Assembly: GCF_947492645.1 (NCBI RefSeq) | Contig: NZ_CANLMZ010000011.1 | Location: forward strand, 1 to 42,472 | Origin: an uncultured Pontibacter sp. | GTDB taxonomy: Bacteria > Bacteroidota > Bacteroidia > Cytophagales > Hymenobacteraceae | Direction: 5' to 3' | DNA: 42,472 bases | In this document: one piece after another, positions 1-8,979 of the stretch | How positions within the stretch are numbered: the stretch's first letter is position 1 | Layout: each line of letters starts with the position of its first letter | The notes under the pieces: generated by a model | Databases searched by the model: none | What the model was told of the DNA's origin: nothing | What the model saw: only the letters and a program-made list of their open reading frames with translations | Position numbers and translations under genes: made by a program

Positions 1-72
1 ACGCTGGAGAGCGAGGTGAGGGCAGAAAAAGGCAGGGCCCACCGCAGGACGGAGGTCTACCTGATGCGATAG
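1..72 (+). CDS. 3' end of a truncated gene, possibly OmpA-like C-terminus
   Basis: An open frame runs from the first base to a TAG stop at 70-72 and encodes 23 residues. The sequence GRAHRRTEVYL near the end resembles the closing strand of OmpA-type peptidoglycan-binding domains, which usually read GRAxNRRVEhhL. That resemblance is short, so the family call is weak. The block is much richer in GC than the DNA after it, as expected for coding sequence here. The rest of the gene lies outside the window. Confidence 0.45.
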   Translation, partial: TLESEVRAEKGRAHRRTEVYLMR

Positions 73-381
73 GGATGGTGCCGGCCCGGCCCGGCAACGC
101 CCCGCTCACCGAAGGACAGACTTATCGGGAAGTATATTAAAAGAACGAATCATCAACTTCGCCTCATGTGGTTGGCATTTTCGAACGATTAGCTGCATAA
201 AGTAGACTAGTGGTAAATTAACTTCAGCAGCTGCAGTATTAAGCTTCCTGTTCGTGCATACTAAATAAGTGAATCTTACAGCAGTTGCTGTATGGCTTGG
301 CAGATGCGTTGACTGTAGTGTTTAGGCAAGTTTGTTATGCGGATGATGTATCTTAGAGTTTATCAGATCTTATACCACCAA
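73..381. other. Intergenic stretch
   Basis: No gene is seen here. Bases 73-125 remain GC-rich and contain a GCCGG/CCGGC-rich run that could fold, but no U-run follows, so I do not call a terminator. The remainder is AT-rich. Confidence 0.5.
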
Positions 382-636
382 ATGAAGAAGTTTCTTTTCG
401 TTGCCTTTGCTCTTTTTGCCGCATCCTGCTCAGCGGATAATAATTTAGAAGATGCCCTTTACAATGTAGTGGAGACCACCGCTGAGATGGCGCTAGATTC
501 GCTCAATCAGGTTGTGGACAAGGAGTTAAAATCTCATACAGGAATTGATTCCCTAGGCTCCAGGATTCGTGCCACGGATACTCTAAACGTGGAACGAGAG
601 GTGAAGCGGGAGCTCATCAGAGTATTATCGGAGTAA
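382..636 (+). CDS. Small lipoprotein, unknown function
   Basis: The protein has 84 residues. The ATG at 382 was chosen because it gives a clean type II signal peptide: MKK, a hydrophobic stretch, then the lipobox ending AASC with Cys16. The open frame extends 45 bp further upstream, but that would put charged residues ahead of the signal. The mature part is acidic to mixed, predicted helical, and ends in a charged segment (EREVKRELIRVLSE). It is probably anchored in the outer or inner membrane. I do not recognise the family. Confidence 0.65.
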   Translation: MKKFLFVAFALFAASCSADNNLEDALYNVVETTAEMALDSLNQVVDKELKSHTGIDSLGSRIRATDTLNVEREVKRELIRVLSE

Positions 637-961
637 AATTAGCAGATTCGTCAGCTGTACGCTAGAGATTTTTTAGAAGGGTGATGGTGCTACGCGCATT
701 ACACTACCCAGTCTTTAATTGTCGACGAAGTTCATGTTAATCTAAGCTTGTTATATACTGGCAAATAGTCTCAAGCTAAATTCTGTCGGAGTTGTGCGGT
801 GCTTCAAGCATTTGTTTAAGAAGTTGCATATTCTCACTTAATCTTAGTGCCGGTGTGCTTAAACAAGCATCAGCCTGTAAAATGCCATCTCATACCATAT
901 GAAAAGGCTTTTTACAGGCTGATGCTTTTGATTTGATTTGAGAAGTTGGACGGCGATGTTG
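637..961. other. Intergenic stretch with one hairpin
   Basis: No open frame is supported. The only structure seen is the long inverted repeat at 865-927, listed separately. Confidence 0.5.
865..927. terminator. Long-stem hairpin downstream of mreB
   Basis: Bases 865-882 and 910-927 form an uninterrupted 18-bp inverted repeat (AAGCATCAGCCTGTAAAA) with a 27-nt loop. It lies between the small lipoprotein gene and the 3' end of the minus-strand mreB, so it could terminate either one. The flanking U-runs are short, and the loop is longer than in a typical intrinsic terminator. Confidence 0.5.
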
Positions 962-1984
962 CTAGCGCATTAGAAACTTAAAGTTGTTGATGTTACTAAG
1001 TGCTACGCCAGTACCTTTTATAACGGCCAGCAAAGGGCTATCAACTACATGTACCGGCAGTTTGGTTTTTCGGGCTAAGCGCATATCAAGACCTCTCAAA
1101 AGTGCGCCGCCGCCAGTTAGGTAAATGCCTGATTGGTGAATATCCGATGACAACTCTGGCGGGGTTAGTTCCAGCGTGATAAGTATAGCTTCTTCTATTT
1201 TGGTGATGGATTTATCGAGACAAGCGGCGATATCGGGGTAAGTAACTATTACCTGCTTTGGTAGTCCTGTCATCAAATCGCGTCCTTTCACATTGTAGGC
1301 TTCCGGTGGATTTGGTAGTTCGCTCATGGCCGCGCCTACTTCTGTCTTTATTTTTTCTGCAGTACTCTGCCCAATAAGGATGTTGTGTTCCTTGCGCATG
1401 TACTGGATAATCTCTTCATTAAACGTATCGCCTGCTACCCGCACAGACTGCTCACACACAATGCCACTCAGGGCAATTACTGCAATTTCTGTTATACCGC
1501 TACCAATATCAATAATCATGTGCCCAGTAGGCTCCTGTACATCTAAACCTATCCCGATGGCAGCAGCAACAGGCTCGTGAATCAGGTATACTTCTTTAGC
1601 GCCCGCTATAACAGCAGAATCCCTTATTGCTCTCTTTTCTACTTCTGTTATTCCGGCCGGAACGCACACTACCATACGGTAAGACGGGGAGAAGCCACGC
1701 TTAGAGGGGTTTGCTAACTTAAGCATCCCTTTGATCATGTGTTCTGCTGCATGAAAATCGGCGATCACACCATTTTTCAGAGGTCTGATAGTACTGATGT
1801 TATCATGCTCTTTTCCCTCCATCTGTTCTGCTTTGCTGCCAACAGCTATCACTTCGCCGGTAATTCTGTTAAAAGCAATAATAGAAGGCTCATCCAAAAT
1901 TATTTTTCCTTCCTGCAGTACCAGGAAATTTGCCGTTCCTATGTCAATTGCTATGCCCTTTGGTAGTAAGTTAAAGAAGCCCAT
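962..1984 (-). CDS. mreB: Rod shape-determining protein, MreB/Mbl family
   Basis: This is a bacterial actin homologue that forms membrane-bound filaments guiding cell-wall synthesis. At 340 residues it has the usual family length. The phosphate 1 motif DIGTAN is at residues 14-19 and the second nucleotide-binding loop reads IIDIGSGITE. A short hydrophobic N-terminus (MGFFNLL) could serve as the membrane-insertion loop. No mreC, mreD, pbp2 or rodA lies alongside, so this is a solitary copy, possibly a paralogue of one in a standard mre operon elsewhere. A hairpin follows the gene. Confidence 0.95.
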   Translation of the reverse strand: MGFFNLLPKGIAIDIGTANFLVLQEGKIILDEPSIIAFNRITGEVIAVGSKAEQMEGKEHDNISTIRPLKNGVIADFHAAEHMIKGMLKLANPSKRGFSPSYRMVVCVPAGITEVEKRAIRDSAVIAGAKEVYLIHEPVAAAIGIGLDVQEPTGHMIIDIGSGITEIAVIALSGIVCEQSVRVAGDTFNEEIIQYMRKEHNILIGQSTAEKIKTEVGAAMSELPNPPEAYNVKGRDLMTGLPKQVIVTYPDIAACLDKSITKIEEAILITLELTPPELSSDIHQSGIYLTGGGALLRGLDMRLARKTKLPVHVVDSPLLAVIKGTGVALSNINNFKFLMR

Positions 1985-2923
1985 AATCGTAAGTATAAAT
2001 TATCAGATGCTGTAAGTAAAAGCAGAAAGCTGTGAAACTATGAAGTATGAAAAAGAAACGTACTGAGTATAAATTAAATCTGCAAGATGCTTCTGGCTAA
2101 GGGTACTGGGCTTACTGCCCTAAAGCAGCAACCTGAATTGCACTTGGGATAAAAGCGCCGGAGATTTAAATTGTGTAGAGGTTGGCCGTAATACCGGCTT
2201 AACTATTAAAGTCTTTAGGCACCGATAAAAATTTAAGGCAATAGCCTGTTAGCTTATCGCATAGCCTAACATGATGTGATGCTGCTACAAAACCGGTGGT
2301 CGGTTTCAGATAAGAACAATGTAAAGTATTAGGTGGCAGCAAAACAAGATAAATGTATGAACTGTAAAGGTCGCTATTACAACTTTTAATTGCAACAGCA
2401 GGTTAAAACCATATACTTATTGTGCTCGTTGTTTATGATGATTATGCTCCTGAATTAGGCCAGGCTATGAATTTACTTAACTGTTTTCGTTCTGCAATTT
2501 TAAATTAAATCCTAGCATGTAGGAGTAAACTTAGTATAGCCTATGCGCAGGAGTCAGAGAAACCATACTGTATTTAATGCTGGGAATGGGATTTTCTTTA
2601 TTCACCACTCATTGTGCTTTATATAGTTGTCCTTAAGATTTTTGCGACAGAAAAACAGAACGCAAACCGTTTAGCAAGTCATTTTCAGTAAGCATTTCAC
2701 ATCCATTCATCATACTTGGTTTTAATACTTAGCAGCATACTTTCTACACCTTCTGCAGCAATTTTCGGTAGCGCTTATACTATAATTGCGCGTGCTGATA
2801 ATCACTTTACGGCAGGTTTCTGCAAGACTTCTATATAAAGTATGGGCATCCAAGTAAAGTTTACCGCCGTTATACTTATAGCATAGAAATAAACTATCAT
2901 TTACTTCAATAAATGGGATTATC
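1985..2923. other. Long AT-rich intergenic stretch
   Basis: About 940 bp separate the divergent mreB and metallopeptidase genes. I found no convincing gene. The open frame on the minus strand at 2722-3102 overlaps the start of the metallopeptidase gene and has no protein-like features. Promoters for both neighbours must lie here, but no clear TTTG/TAnnTTTG pair stood out. Confidence 0.5.
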
Positions 2924-3814
2924 ATGAAATGGCAAGGCAGAAGAAAAAGCAGCAATATAGAAGACCGTAGAGGGCAATCAGCAGGTGGTGGCAGAGGCAT
3001 CAGCCCTATGTTACTTATACCTTTGTTCCGTCTCCTTTTCTCTAAAGTGGGGCTGGTTATTGTGGCGGTGCTGGCAGTAGTTATGTTTTTGACTGGAACC
3101 AACCCAATAGCGCTCCTGCAGCAGTTTGTGGGCGGTGAGCCACAGTATGCACAGTCAACTGATTACCAACCAAGCCCGGAAGAACAGAAATTGGCCGAAC
3201 AGACAGCCATTGTGCTGGCAGATACCGAAGACGTTTGGAACAAAATGCTTCAAGGCTACAGAGAACCCACACTCGTGCTGTTCTCAGATCAGGTAAACTC
3301 AGCCTGTGGGCTTGCCTCGTCGGCCTCGGGGCCATTCTACTGCCCAGGCGATGAAAAACTGTACATCGATCTTAGCTTTTTTGGTGATATGGAACGCAAA
3401 CTTGGTGCTAGTGGAGACTTTGCACAGGCCTATGTAGTAGGCCATGAAGTGGGACACCATGTGCAAAAACTCACGGGTACTATGGAGAAAGTAAATGCCA
3501 TGCGAGGGCAGTTATCCGAAGTAGAATTTAATAAACTTATGGTTAGGGTAGAGTTACAGGCTGATTTTTACGCTGGTGTGTGGGCGCATCATACACAACG
3601 GGCCACAGGGTTTATGGAGCCCGGTGACCTGGAAGAAGCCCTGAATGCAGCGAGTGCCATCGGCGATGACCGCCTTCAGAAGCAATCCACCGGAAGAGTT
3701 GTACCTGACTCCTTTACACACGGCACCTCTGCCCAAAGAGTACGCTGGTTTAGAAAAGGCTTTGAGACAGGGGATTTATCACAGGGTGATACCTTTAACG
3801 CAACACAGTTATAG
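2924..3814 (+). CDS. ypfJ: Neutral zinc metallopeptidase, YpfJ family
   Basis: This 296-residue protein belongs to the putative neutral zinc metallopeptidase family (PF04228). The N-terminus is charged (MKWQGRRKSSNIEDRRG), as is usual in the family. One membrane segment follows at roughly residues 35-57, then a periplasmic catalytic domain. HEVGH at residues 174-178 supplies two zinc ligands and the catalytic Glu, and the downstream ELQADFYAG segment probably supplies the third ligand. Cys128 and Cys140 may pair. The physiological substrate is unknown. It stands alone, with a terminator at 4003-4044. Confidence 0.93.
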   Translation: MKWQGRRKSSNIEDRRGQSAGGGRGISPMLLIPLFRLLFSKVGLVIVAVLAVVMFLTGTNPIALLQQFVGGEPQYAQSTDYQPSPEEQKLAEQTAIVLADTEDVWNKMLQGYREPTLVLFSDQVNSACGLASSASGPFYCPGDEKLYIDLSFFGDMERKLGASGDFAQAYVVGHEVGHHVQKLTGTMEKVNAMRGQLSEVEFNKLMVRVELQADFYAGVWAHHTQRATGFMEPGDLEEALNAASAIGDDRLQKQSTGRVVPDSFTHGTSAQRVRWFRKGFETGDLSQGDTFNATQL

Positions 3815-4140
3815 TGCAGTTGCGCTAACTTAGTTGTAGCATAATAATAAGGCTTCCTATGATATGAGAATTTGTCTACACCTAGTTCAGCATACTTCTT
3901 TCTTACGTTTCTTTCCTGATGCTGGAGTTGAGTAAGCCAATCTGACTTTATGAAAAGTAAAGCCTATTTGCGCAGATGAGATTTCTTGAAGTTTGCTTTA
4001 ATAGCCTGTAGTATAGAATAATCAAATTTTATACTACAGGCTACTGCTGTTTTAAAAGAGAATGCTCAGCAAAATACCAGTTTTAAACTATACTTAAGAT
4101 GGCTATACTATTGAGTGCACAATAGCTCCTGCACCTGTAA
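3815..4140. other. Convergent intergenic stretch
   Basis: This lies between two convergent genes. Apart from the hairpin at 4003-4044, nothing is seen. Confidence 0.5.
4003..4044. terminator. Probable bidirectional terminator
   Basis: A perfect 14-bp inverted repeat (TAGCCTGTAGTATA, 4003-4016, with 4031-4044) has a 14-nt loop. It sits between convergent genes. A TTTT run follows on the plus strand at 4051, and A-rich flanks give U-runs on the minus strand. Confidence 0.65.
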
Positions 4141-5382
4141 TCATTTTGTCTTTTCCAGCTGTTTGATCTTCTCCAGGTTATTCTTGCTGTTTTTAAGTGT
4201 GGAGGCATCATTTGAGGAGATAGCCAGTTCAATGGCTTTTATAAACTGTTTTTCAGCTTCCTTTAGCTTCCCTTGCTGCAGCAATGCTTCTCCGTAACTA
4301 TCAAATGCATTAGCCGAAGTAGGGTAGCTGACTGTGTTGTATTTAAAGATCAAAACTGCCAAAGTTGTACTAGCTGGTTTATTTAGCTGCTGATAAGCAA
4401 TGGTGTTGATGGCACGCTCACCAAAGCCAGAGGCTTTCAACCCGTCGAATACAGCTGCTTCTGCTTTAGCTTCTTTTTTCTGTTTCAGGAAAGAAGCCGC
4501 CTGCACGAATTCTGCATTTAAGGCAGTTAATTTGGCTTTGTGTTCCAACCGGATTTTCTCCTTATTAGCTGCTTGCACCACCTGGTTAATGGCGTTTATC
4601 ACAAGTTCGGGCTCTTCGCGGTGTATGTTGTGTCCGCTTGCAGCAGTTATAATATGCGCGCCGCTGGTAAACTGGCTAAAAAACTCAGAATGCAGGTTAC
4701 GCCATACTTCAACGCCTTTTGGCTCGTGTAGAAACAATTCCGGGTTTTCTCTTTCCTGCACCGATGTAAGTACCACAACCGGCACCTGTGGCAGTTTACC
4801 GAAATCTGGTAGGGCGGCTCTCTCAAAAATTTTGTTGATGAGTTCATTTTCCTGCTTATACCTGTCAGGCATAAAGCTGTTTTGCAGTTCGATGTCTCTG
4901 AGCGCTTTAGTATGGTCTGCCTTTTTAAGTTCCTGCATCATTTTTTCATGTGCCGGATCTACAAATACCAATCCTTTTACCTTATCCGGATGTTGCGCCG
5001 CATAAGCACGTATAATAAAGGCACCGTACGAGTGGCCAACAAAAATAAAAGGCGGTTTAAGGTTTGCCTCCTCAAGGAGGGATGTTAAATCCTGTACTGC
5101 TGCCTCCAGGGTTGGCGGCTTCGGGTTAGATTCAGATTTGCCCGTTCCGGCTCTCGAATACAATAAAACCTGATTTGTATTCATCACTTCTGAAGCCACA
5201 TTGCCCCATACTTTATAATCGGAACCAAAGCCTGATTCAAATATTATCGTGTAGTCGCCTGTTCCAGCCTGTATCATTTCTAGGGAGTGGTCTCCAACAT
5301 TTATCATTTTTGTTTGTTGAGCTTTGGCAAGTGCCACATGCATGATAAGAAACAGCAGGAGGAAAATTTTTCTGATAGCCAT
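4141..5382 (-). CDS. Secreted alpha/beta hydrolase with C-terminal TPR-like region
   Basis: The 413-residue protein starts with a signal peptide (about residues 1-21, ending AKA-QQ). An alpha/beta-hydrolase domain follows, with the nucleophile elbow GHSYG (Ser118) and an oxyanion-hole segment ESGFGSDYKVW. A catalytic His is likely in SGHNIHREEP. The last 110 or so residues are helical, and the SYGEALLQQGKLKEAEKQF segment looks like one tetratricopeptide repeat, an arrangement common in Bacteroidota hydrolases. The substrate is unknown. It is probably periplasmic and transcribed alone. Confidence 0.85.
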   Translation of the reverse strand: MAIRKIFLLLFLIMHVALAKAQQTKMINVGDHSLEMIQAGTGDYTIIFESGFGSDYKVWGNVASEVMNTNQVLLYSRAGTGKSESNPKPPTLEAAVQDLTSLLEEANLKPPFIFVGHSYGAFIIRAYAAQHPDKVKGLVFVDPAHEKMMQELKKADHTKALRDIELQNSFMPDRYKQENELINKIFERAALPDFGKLPQVPVVVLTSVQERENPELFLHEPKGVEVWRNLHSEFFSQFTSGAHIITAASGHNIHREEPELVINAINQVVQAANKEKIRLEHKAKLTALNAEFVQAASFLKQKKEAKAEAAVFDGLKASGFGERAINTIAYQQLNKPASTTLAVLIFKYNTVSYPTSANAFDSYGEALLQQGKLKEAEKQFIKAIELAISSNDASTLKNSKNNLEKIKQLEKTK

Positions 5383-5750
5383 AGTTTTATTTTATAAAGT
5401 GAGATGGTAGCTACTCATGTTCTGAAAAGAACAAAGTTTGCCTGTTAGTATAGTGTAGATGCTATATAAGCTTGCCAGGTTGCCTGAGAGGAAGTGATTA
5501 GTTGAAAGGTGGGGCTTAATGCGAAATAATTTTGTAGTGGGTGAAGGTGCTGCTCTGTTTGGATGAAATAAATTCGCAAAGCAAGATACATTTCATTCTT
5601 GAAAGAAGTTTAAAACTGCTTTTTAGGTTTCTCAGATGCCTTTTTGTGATATAGTATGATAAAACAAAGTATAAATTTATCGCGCCAGCTTAGCAGAGGT
5701 TATGGTGCATACATAGAAATAAAAAAGTATGCTGACGCAAAAAAAAATAA
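5383..5750. other. Intergenic stretch
   Basis: This separates the divergent hydrolase and tetR genes. No gene, repeat or structured RNA is seen. Confidence 0.45.
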
Positions 5751-5777
5751 TTTGAGATAACTTTTTTAGTACCTTTG
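5751..5777 (+). promoter_or_regulatory. Promoter of tetR
   Basis: TTTG at 5751-5754 and an exact TAnnTTTG -7 element (TACCTTTG, 5770-5777) fit the Bacteroidota housekeeping promoter. The spacer of 15 nt is shorter than the usual 19 or so, so the -33 assignment is less certain than the -7. The -7 element touches the operator at 5776-5800. Confidence 0.6.
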
Positions 5778-5800
5778 GACCGGAAAACGAATTTGGTCTA
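5776..5800. promoter_or_regulatory. Putative TetR operator A
   Basis: This 25-bp imperfect inverted repeat has outer arms TGGACC and GGTCTA. It overlaps the end of the tetR -7 element and covers the expected transcription start. Read on the minus strand it matches operator B (6413-6437) at 14 of 25 positions, including the first nine (TAGACCAAA) and the closing GTC. A bound repressor here would block its own transcription. Confidence 0.6.
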
Positions 5801-5805
5801 GAATA

Positions 5806-6396
5806 ATGACGAGTAAAGATGAACTTATAAAAACAGAGATTCTTAATGAGGCTCAGAAGCTTTTCAGGCATTATGGCTGGTCTAAAACTACCATGGAAGA
5901 CATAGCGAAGGCTGCCGGGAAAGGGAAAAGCACGCTTTATTATTACTACAAAAGCAAGGACGAAATTTTTGATGCAGTAGTAAGTCGGGAGATGGAAGAA
6001 GTTTTCCGAATTTTAAAAGAAGCAGTAGATAAAGTGGAGACTGCAGAAAATAAGTTAAGAACGCTCTGCCTTACCAAGTTCCATATCCTACAGGAAAAAG
6101 TTAACTTGTATAATGTGGTTAAAGGCGAAATAGAAGCCAGTATACCACGCCTGATGGACCTGAACAGAAGGTATGAAATAAGAGAGATCAGCTTGGTGCG
6201 CAGCATTTTAAAGTTTGGGCTGGAGAAAGGCGAATTTGCGCAGTATACCGCTGAAGACATCGATGCCATTTCTTTTGCCATGGTATGCGCCTTCCGTGGC
6301 CTGGAAGTAGGATTGCTGGTAGAAAATAAATTCACAGACTTGGGCGGGCGGATGGATTTGATCATTGATATCCTGATGAAAGGAATGAAAGCTTAA
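5806..6396 (+). CDS. TetR/AcrR-family transcriptional regulator
   Basis: The protein has 196 residues, normal for the family. The N-terminal helix-turn-helix spans about residues 28-56, with TTMEDIAKAAGKGKSTLY followed by the typical YYYKSKDEIF. The C-terminal ligand-binding domain is helical. The gene lies just upstream of and parallel to the sphingolipid/inositol-lipid operon. Matching inverted repeats sit at its own promoter and at the operon promoter, so autoregulation and control of the operon are likely. The ligand could be a fatty acyl or other lipid-derived molecule, but that is inference only. Confidence 0.92.
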   Translation: MTSKDELIKTEILNEAQKLFRHYGWSKTTMEDIAKAAGKGKSTLYYYYKSKDEIFDAVVSREMEEVFRILKEAVDKVETAENKLRTLCLTKFHILQEKVNLYNVVKGEIEASIPRLMDLNRRYEIREISLVRSILKFGLEKGEFAQYTAEDIDAISFAMVCAFRGLEVGLLVENKFTDLGGRMDLIIDILMKGMKA

Positions 6397-6412
6397 AATA
6401 TTTTCGCCTTTT

Positions 6413-6437
6413 TAGACCAAAATGTAAAATTAGTCTA
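6413..6437. promoter_or_regulatory. Putative TetR operator B
   Basis: This 25-bp inverted repeat has perfect 5-bp ends TAGAC/GTCTA and is the same length as operator A upstream of tetR. It ends one base before the -7 element at 6439-6446, so bound regulator would sit across the promoter spacer of the lipid operon. Confidence 0.6.
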
Positions 6438-6438
6438 T

Positions 6439-6446
6439 TAGTTTTG
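6439..6446 (+). promoter_or_regulatory. -7 element of the sphingolipid/inositol-lipid operon
   Basis: TAGTTTTG matches TAnnTTTG exactly. No good TTTG lies at the -33 position, where operator B sits instead. The transcript would have a leader of about 185 nt before the serine palmitoyltransferase ATG at 6639. Confidence 0.5.
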
Positions 6447-6638
6447 CGCGCATTTTAAGCGGTACCAATAGATGCAGTAAGTCAGGCAAATAGTTTGGTT
6501 GGTTCTTTTAGTTGTGAACAATAAAGGTGTTTAAGAACTTTTGTTGCACGACAGGTAAGAATCAAAAGACAGTAACTGGAAGTCTGTTAGGAACGTTCAA
6601 TAAAATATTTGAAATTCAATAACTTAAAAAGTATTCAG

Positions 6639-7880
6639 ATGGGCAATATACTTCGTGAGAAAATCCTCGCCCGCGAAAAAAGTGCTGCATACCTTGCAGC
6701 GGAAAGGGCGATGGCGCAGGGAGCCTATCCTTATTTCAGATCCATAGCGTCTGCGCAGGATACGGAGGTGATTATAAACGGCAAGAAGGTGTTGATGTTT
6801 GGGTCAAATGCCTATCTGGGACTTACCAATCATCCCAAAGTAAAAGAAGCCGCCTTAAAAGCCATTGAGGTGTATGGCACAGGTTGCGCCGGTTCGCGTT
6901 TTTTAAACGGCAACCTCGACATCCACATGGAGCTTGAAGACAGGCTGGCTGCTTACGTGGGCAAAGATGCGGCGCTTGTTTTTAGCACGGGCTTTCAGGT
7001 TAACCTGGGGGTTATTTCCAGCCTTACAGGCCGCAACGACTACATTATACTTGATGAGTATAATCATGCCTCCATTATCGATGGCAGCAGGCTTTCCTTC
7101 TCTAAGGTACTCAAGTATAAGCACAACGACATGCAGGATCTGGAGCAGAAGCTTAGTCGCTTGCCGGCTGATGCTATCAAACTGATTGTAGTGGACGGGG
7201 TGTTCAGCATGGAAGGCGACATTGTGAAGCTGCCTGAACTCGTGGCACTTGCTGAGCGCTATGGTGGCAGCATTATGGTAGACGATGCACACGGTTTAGG
7301 TGTGATCGGGGAAAATGGAGCAGGCACCGCCTCTCACTTTGGCTTAACAGATCAGGTTGATCTGATCATGGGTACTTTCAGTAAATCCCTGGCTTCCCTG
7401 GGCGGTTTTATTGCCAGCGACTTTGATACAATCCAGTACCTGAAGCACCATGCGCGTTCGCTGATCTTTAGTGCTAGTATGTCGCCGGCTTCGGTTGCCA
7501 GTACCCTCGCAGCATTAGACGTTATTCAGTCTGAGCCCGAGCGTCGGCAGCAACTTTGGGCAAACACGAACTATGCGATAAAACTACTCACTGAAGCCGG
7601 ATTGGAGTTAGGGCCAACGGAAACGCCTATCATCCCGATCTACGTTCGCGACAACGACCATACGTTCCAGGTTACAAAAGTGCTGCAGGATAACGGCATT
7701 TTCGTGAACCCGGTAGTCGCGCCTGCCGTGCCTACCGAATCAACTTTGTTGCGTCTTTCTGTGATGGCCACGCATACTTTTGGCCAGATTGAGGAAGCAG
7801 TAACTAAAATAGCGGAAGCATTTAAGCTCCTTGGCATTAACTCCCGAAATGCATCTTATGAAGAGAGTACTGCCTGTTGA
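6639..7880 (+). CDS. spt: Serine palmitoyltransferase
   Basis: This PLP enzyme of the alpha-oxoamine synthase family condenses L-serine with a fatty acyl-CoA or acyl-ACP to give 3-ketosphinganine, the first step of sphingolipid synthesis. At 413 residues it is close to the roughly 400-residue soluble bacterial enzymes. Key residues are visible: His143 (NHASIIDGS) stacking on PLP, Asp215 and His218 in DDAHGLG, and Lys249 in GTFSKSLASLGGF forming the Schiff base. The segments GTGCAGSRFLNG and SFSKV are also those of SPT rather than KBL or BioF. The ATG at 6639 was preferred over an in-frame TTG at 6609 because it aligns with known bacterial N-termini. It is the first gene of the operon and overlaps the next. 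Confidence 0.95.
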   Translation: MGNILREKILAREKSAAYLAAERAMAQGAYPYFRSIASAQDTEVIINGKKVLMFGSNAYLGLTNHPKVKEAALKAIEVYGTGCAGSRFLNGNLDIHMELEDRLAAYVGKDAALVFSTGFQVNLGVISSLTGRNDYIILDEYNHASIIDGSRLSFSKVLKYKHNDMQDLEQKLSRLPADAIKLIVVDGVFSMEGDIVKLPELVALAERYGGSIMVDDAHGLGVIGENGAGTASHFGLTDQVDLIMGTFSKSLASLGGFIASDFDTIQYLKHHARSLIFSASMSPASVASTLAALDVIQSEPERRQQLWANTNYAIKLLTEAGLELGPTETPIIPIYVRDNDHTFQVTKVLQDNGIFVNPVVAPAVPTESTLLRLSVMATHTFGQIEEAVTKIAEAFKLLGINSRNASYEESTAC

Positions 7881-8979
7881 GACAAAACAACAGCTGAAAG
7901 CCTTCATTGACTTTCCTCATGCCCTTTATAAAGACGACCCGTACTACGTGCCGGAACTTTATATCGCGCAAAAAGATCTGTTAACGCCAGGCAAACACCC
8001 GTTTCACGAGCATTCTGTGCTGCAGTTATACTTGGCTTATCAGGATAATAAAGTAGTAGGGCGGATTGCCGCTATACTTAACAATAACCACAATACTTTT
8101 AACAACACGCAAGATGGCTTTTTTGGCTTTTTTGACTGTGTGGATGACGGCGAGGTGGCAGGTTTGCTGTTCAATGAAGTGCAGCTGTGGCTGAATGCAA
8201 AGGGGGCCAAGACAGTAATTGGGCCGGTTAATTTTTCTACAAACGAAACCTGTGGTTTGTTGGTAGATGGCTTTGACAGTTCGCCGATGGCGATGATGCC
8301 CTATAACTATAAATATTATATCCAGCTGCTTGAGTCGATTGGTTTTCAGAAAAAAGTAGACCTGCTGGCTTACCAGTTCCTGGCTCAGAACTATAACGAC
8401 AAGCCATATCGCCTATCCGAAGTTATCCGGAAACGGCTCGAACAAAAGGATATTATCATCAGGCCAATTAACCTGAAGAACTATAAAGAAGAAGCAGCGA
8501 ATCTGCGGGAAATCTACAACTCTGCCTGGGATAAAAATCTCGGTTTTGTACCCATGACGCCTAAGGAATTTGATTACATGGCCAAGGACCTGAAGCTGGT
8601 GGTTGATCCTGATTTCTGCCTCATTGCCGAACATAAGGGTAAAATGATCGGTTTTTCGCTGGCTATTCCGGACATCAACCAGGTACTTAAGAAGATAAGG
8701 AAAGGGCGGCTGCTGCCAACGGGCATTTTTAAGTTGCTGTTGCTGCGCAAAAAGATAAATGCCGTGCGGATAATTGCCTTGGGGGTGGTAGAGGGGTACC
8801 GTAAAATGGGTATTGAAGCCGTTTTTTACGGTGCGGCTATGCAAAAGTACCGTGAAAAAAACATGCAAATGGCAGAAGCATCCTGGATACTGGAAAATAA
8901 CGTGATGATGAATCAGGGTTTGCTGAACATGGATGCCAAAGCTTATAAAAGGTACAGGATTTACGAAAAGGCATTATGA
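7858..8979 (+). CDS. GNAT-like acyltransferase, candidate bacterial ceramide synthase
   Basis: This 373-residue protein is of the Bacteroidota family often annotated as GNAT N-acetyltransferase. Recognisable segments are IDFPHALYKDDPYYVPEL, GRIAAI and GPVNFSTNETCGLLVDGFDS. The second half contains a GNAT-like fold ending in the LGVVEGYRKMGI segment. A GNAT-type enzyme called bCerS N-acylates the long-chain base in Caulobacter, and position between SPT and a reductase supports the same role here. The start overlaps the end of spt in another frame (ATG at 7858 or 7849), implying translational coupling. The exact reaction is inferred from context. Confidence 0.8.
   Translation: MKRVLPVETKQQLKAFIDFPHALYKDDPYYVPELYIAQKDLLTPGKHPFHEHSVLQLYLAYQDNKVVGRIAAILNNNHNTFNNTQDGFFGFFDCVDDGEVAGLLFNEVQLWLNAKGAKTVIGPVNFSTNETCGLLVDGFDSSPMAMMPYNYKYYIQLLESIGFQKKVDLLAYQFLAQNYNDKPYRLSEVIRKRLEQKDIIIRPINLKNYKEEAANLREIYNSAWDKNLGFVPMTPKEFDYMAKDLKLVVDPDFCLIAEHKGKMIGFSLAIPDINQVLKKIRKGRLLPTGIFKLLLLRKKINAVRIIALGVVEGYRKMGIEAVFYGAAMQKYREKNMQMAEASWILENNVMMNQGLLNMDAKAYKRYRIYEKAL

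Noticed and set aside
1..130. GC-rich block first considered as the 3' part of RNase P RNA because of ACAGA followed by CTTATCGG near 117-129
   Set aside because: The conserved pairing segment between those words is missing, and the first 72 bases form an open reading frame with an OmpA-like ending.
2722..3102. 126-residue minus-strand frame in front of the metallopeptidase
   Set aside because: It overlaps the real gene's start, and its sequence shows no fold, signal or motif.
4400..5005. 201-residue open frame antisense to the secreted hydrolase
   Set aside because: It is Cys- and Ser-rich with no domain, and lies opposite a supported gene.
6609..6638. TTG start giving a 10-residue longer serine palmitoyltransferase
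   Set aside because: The ATG at 6639 aligns with known bacterial enzymes, and the added residues have no counterpart.
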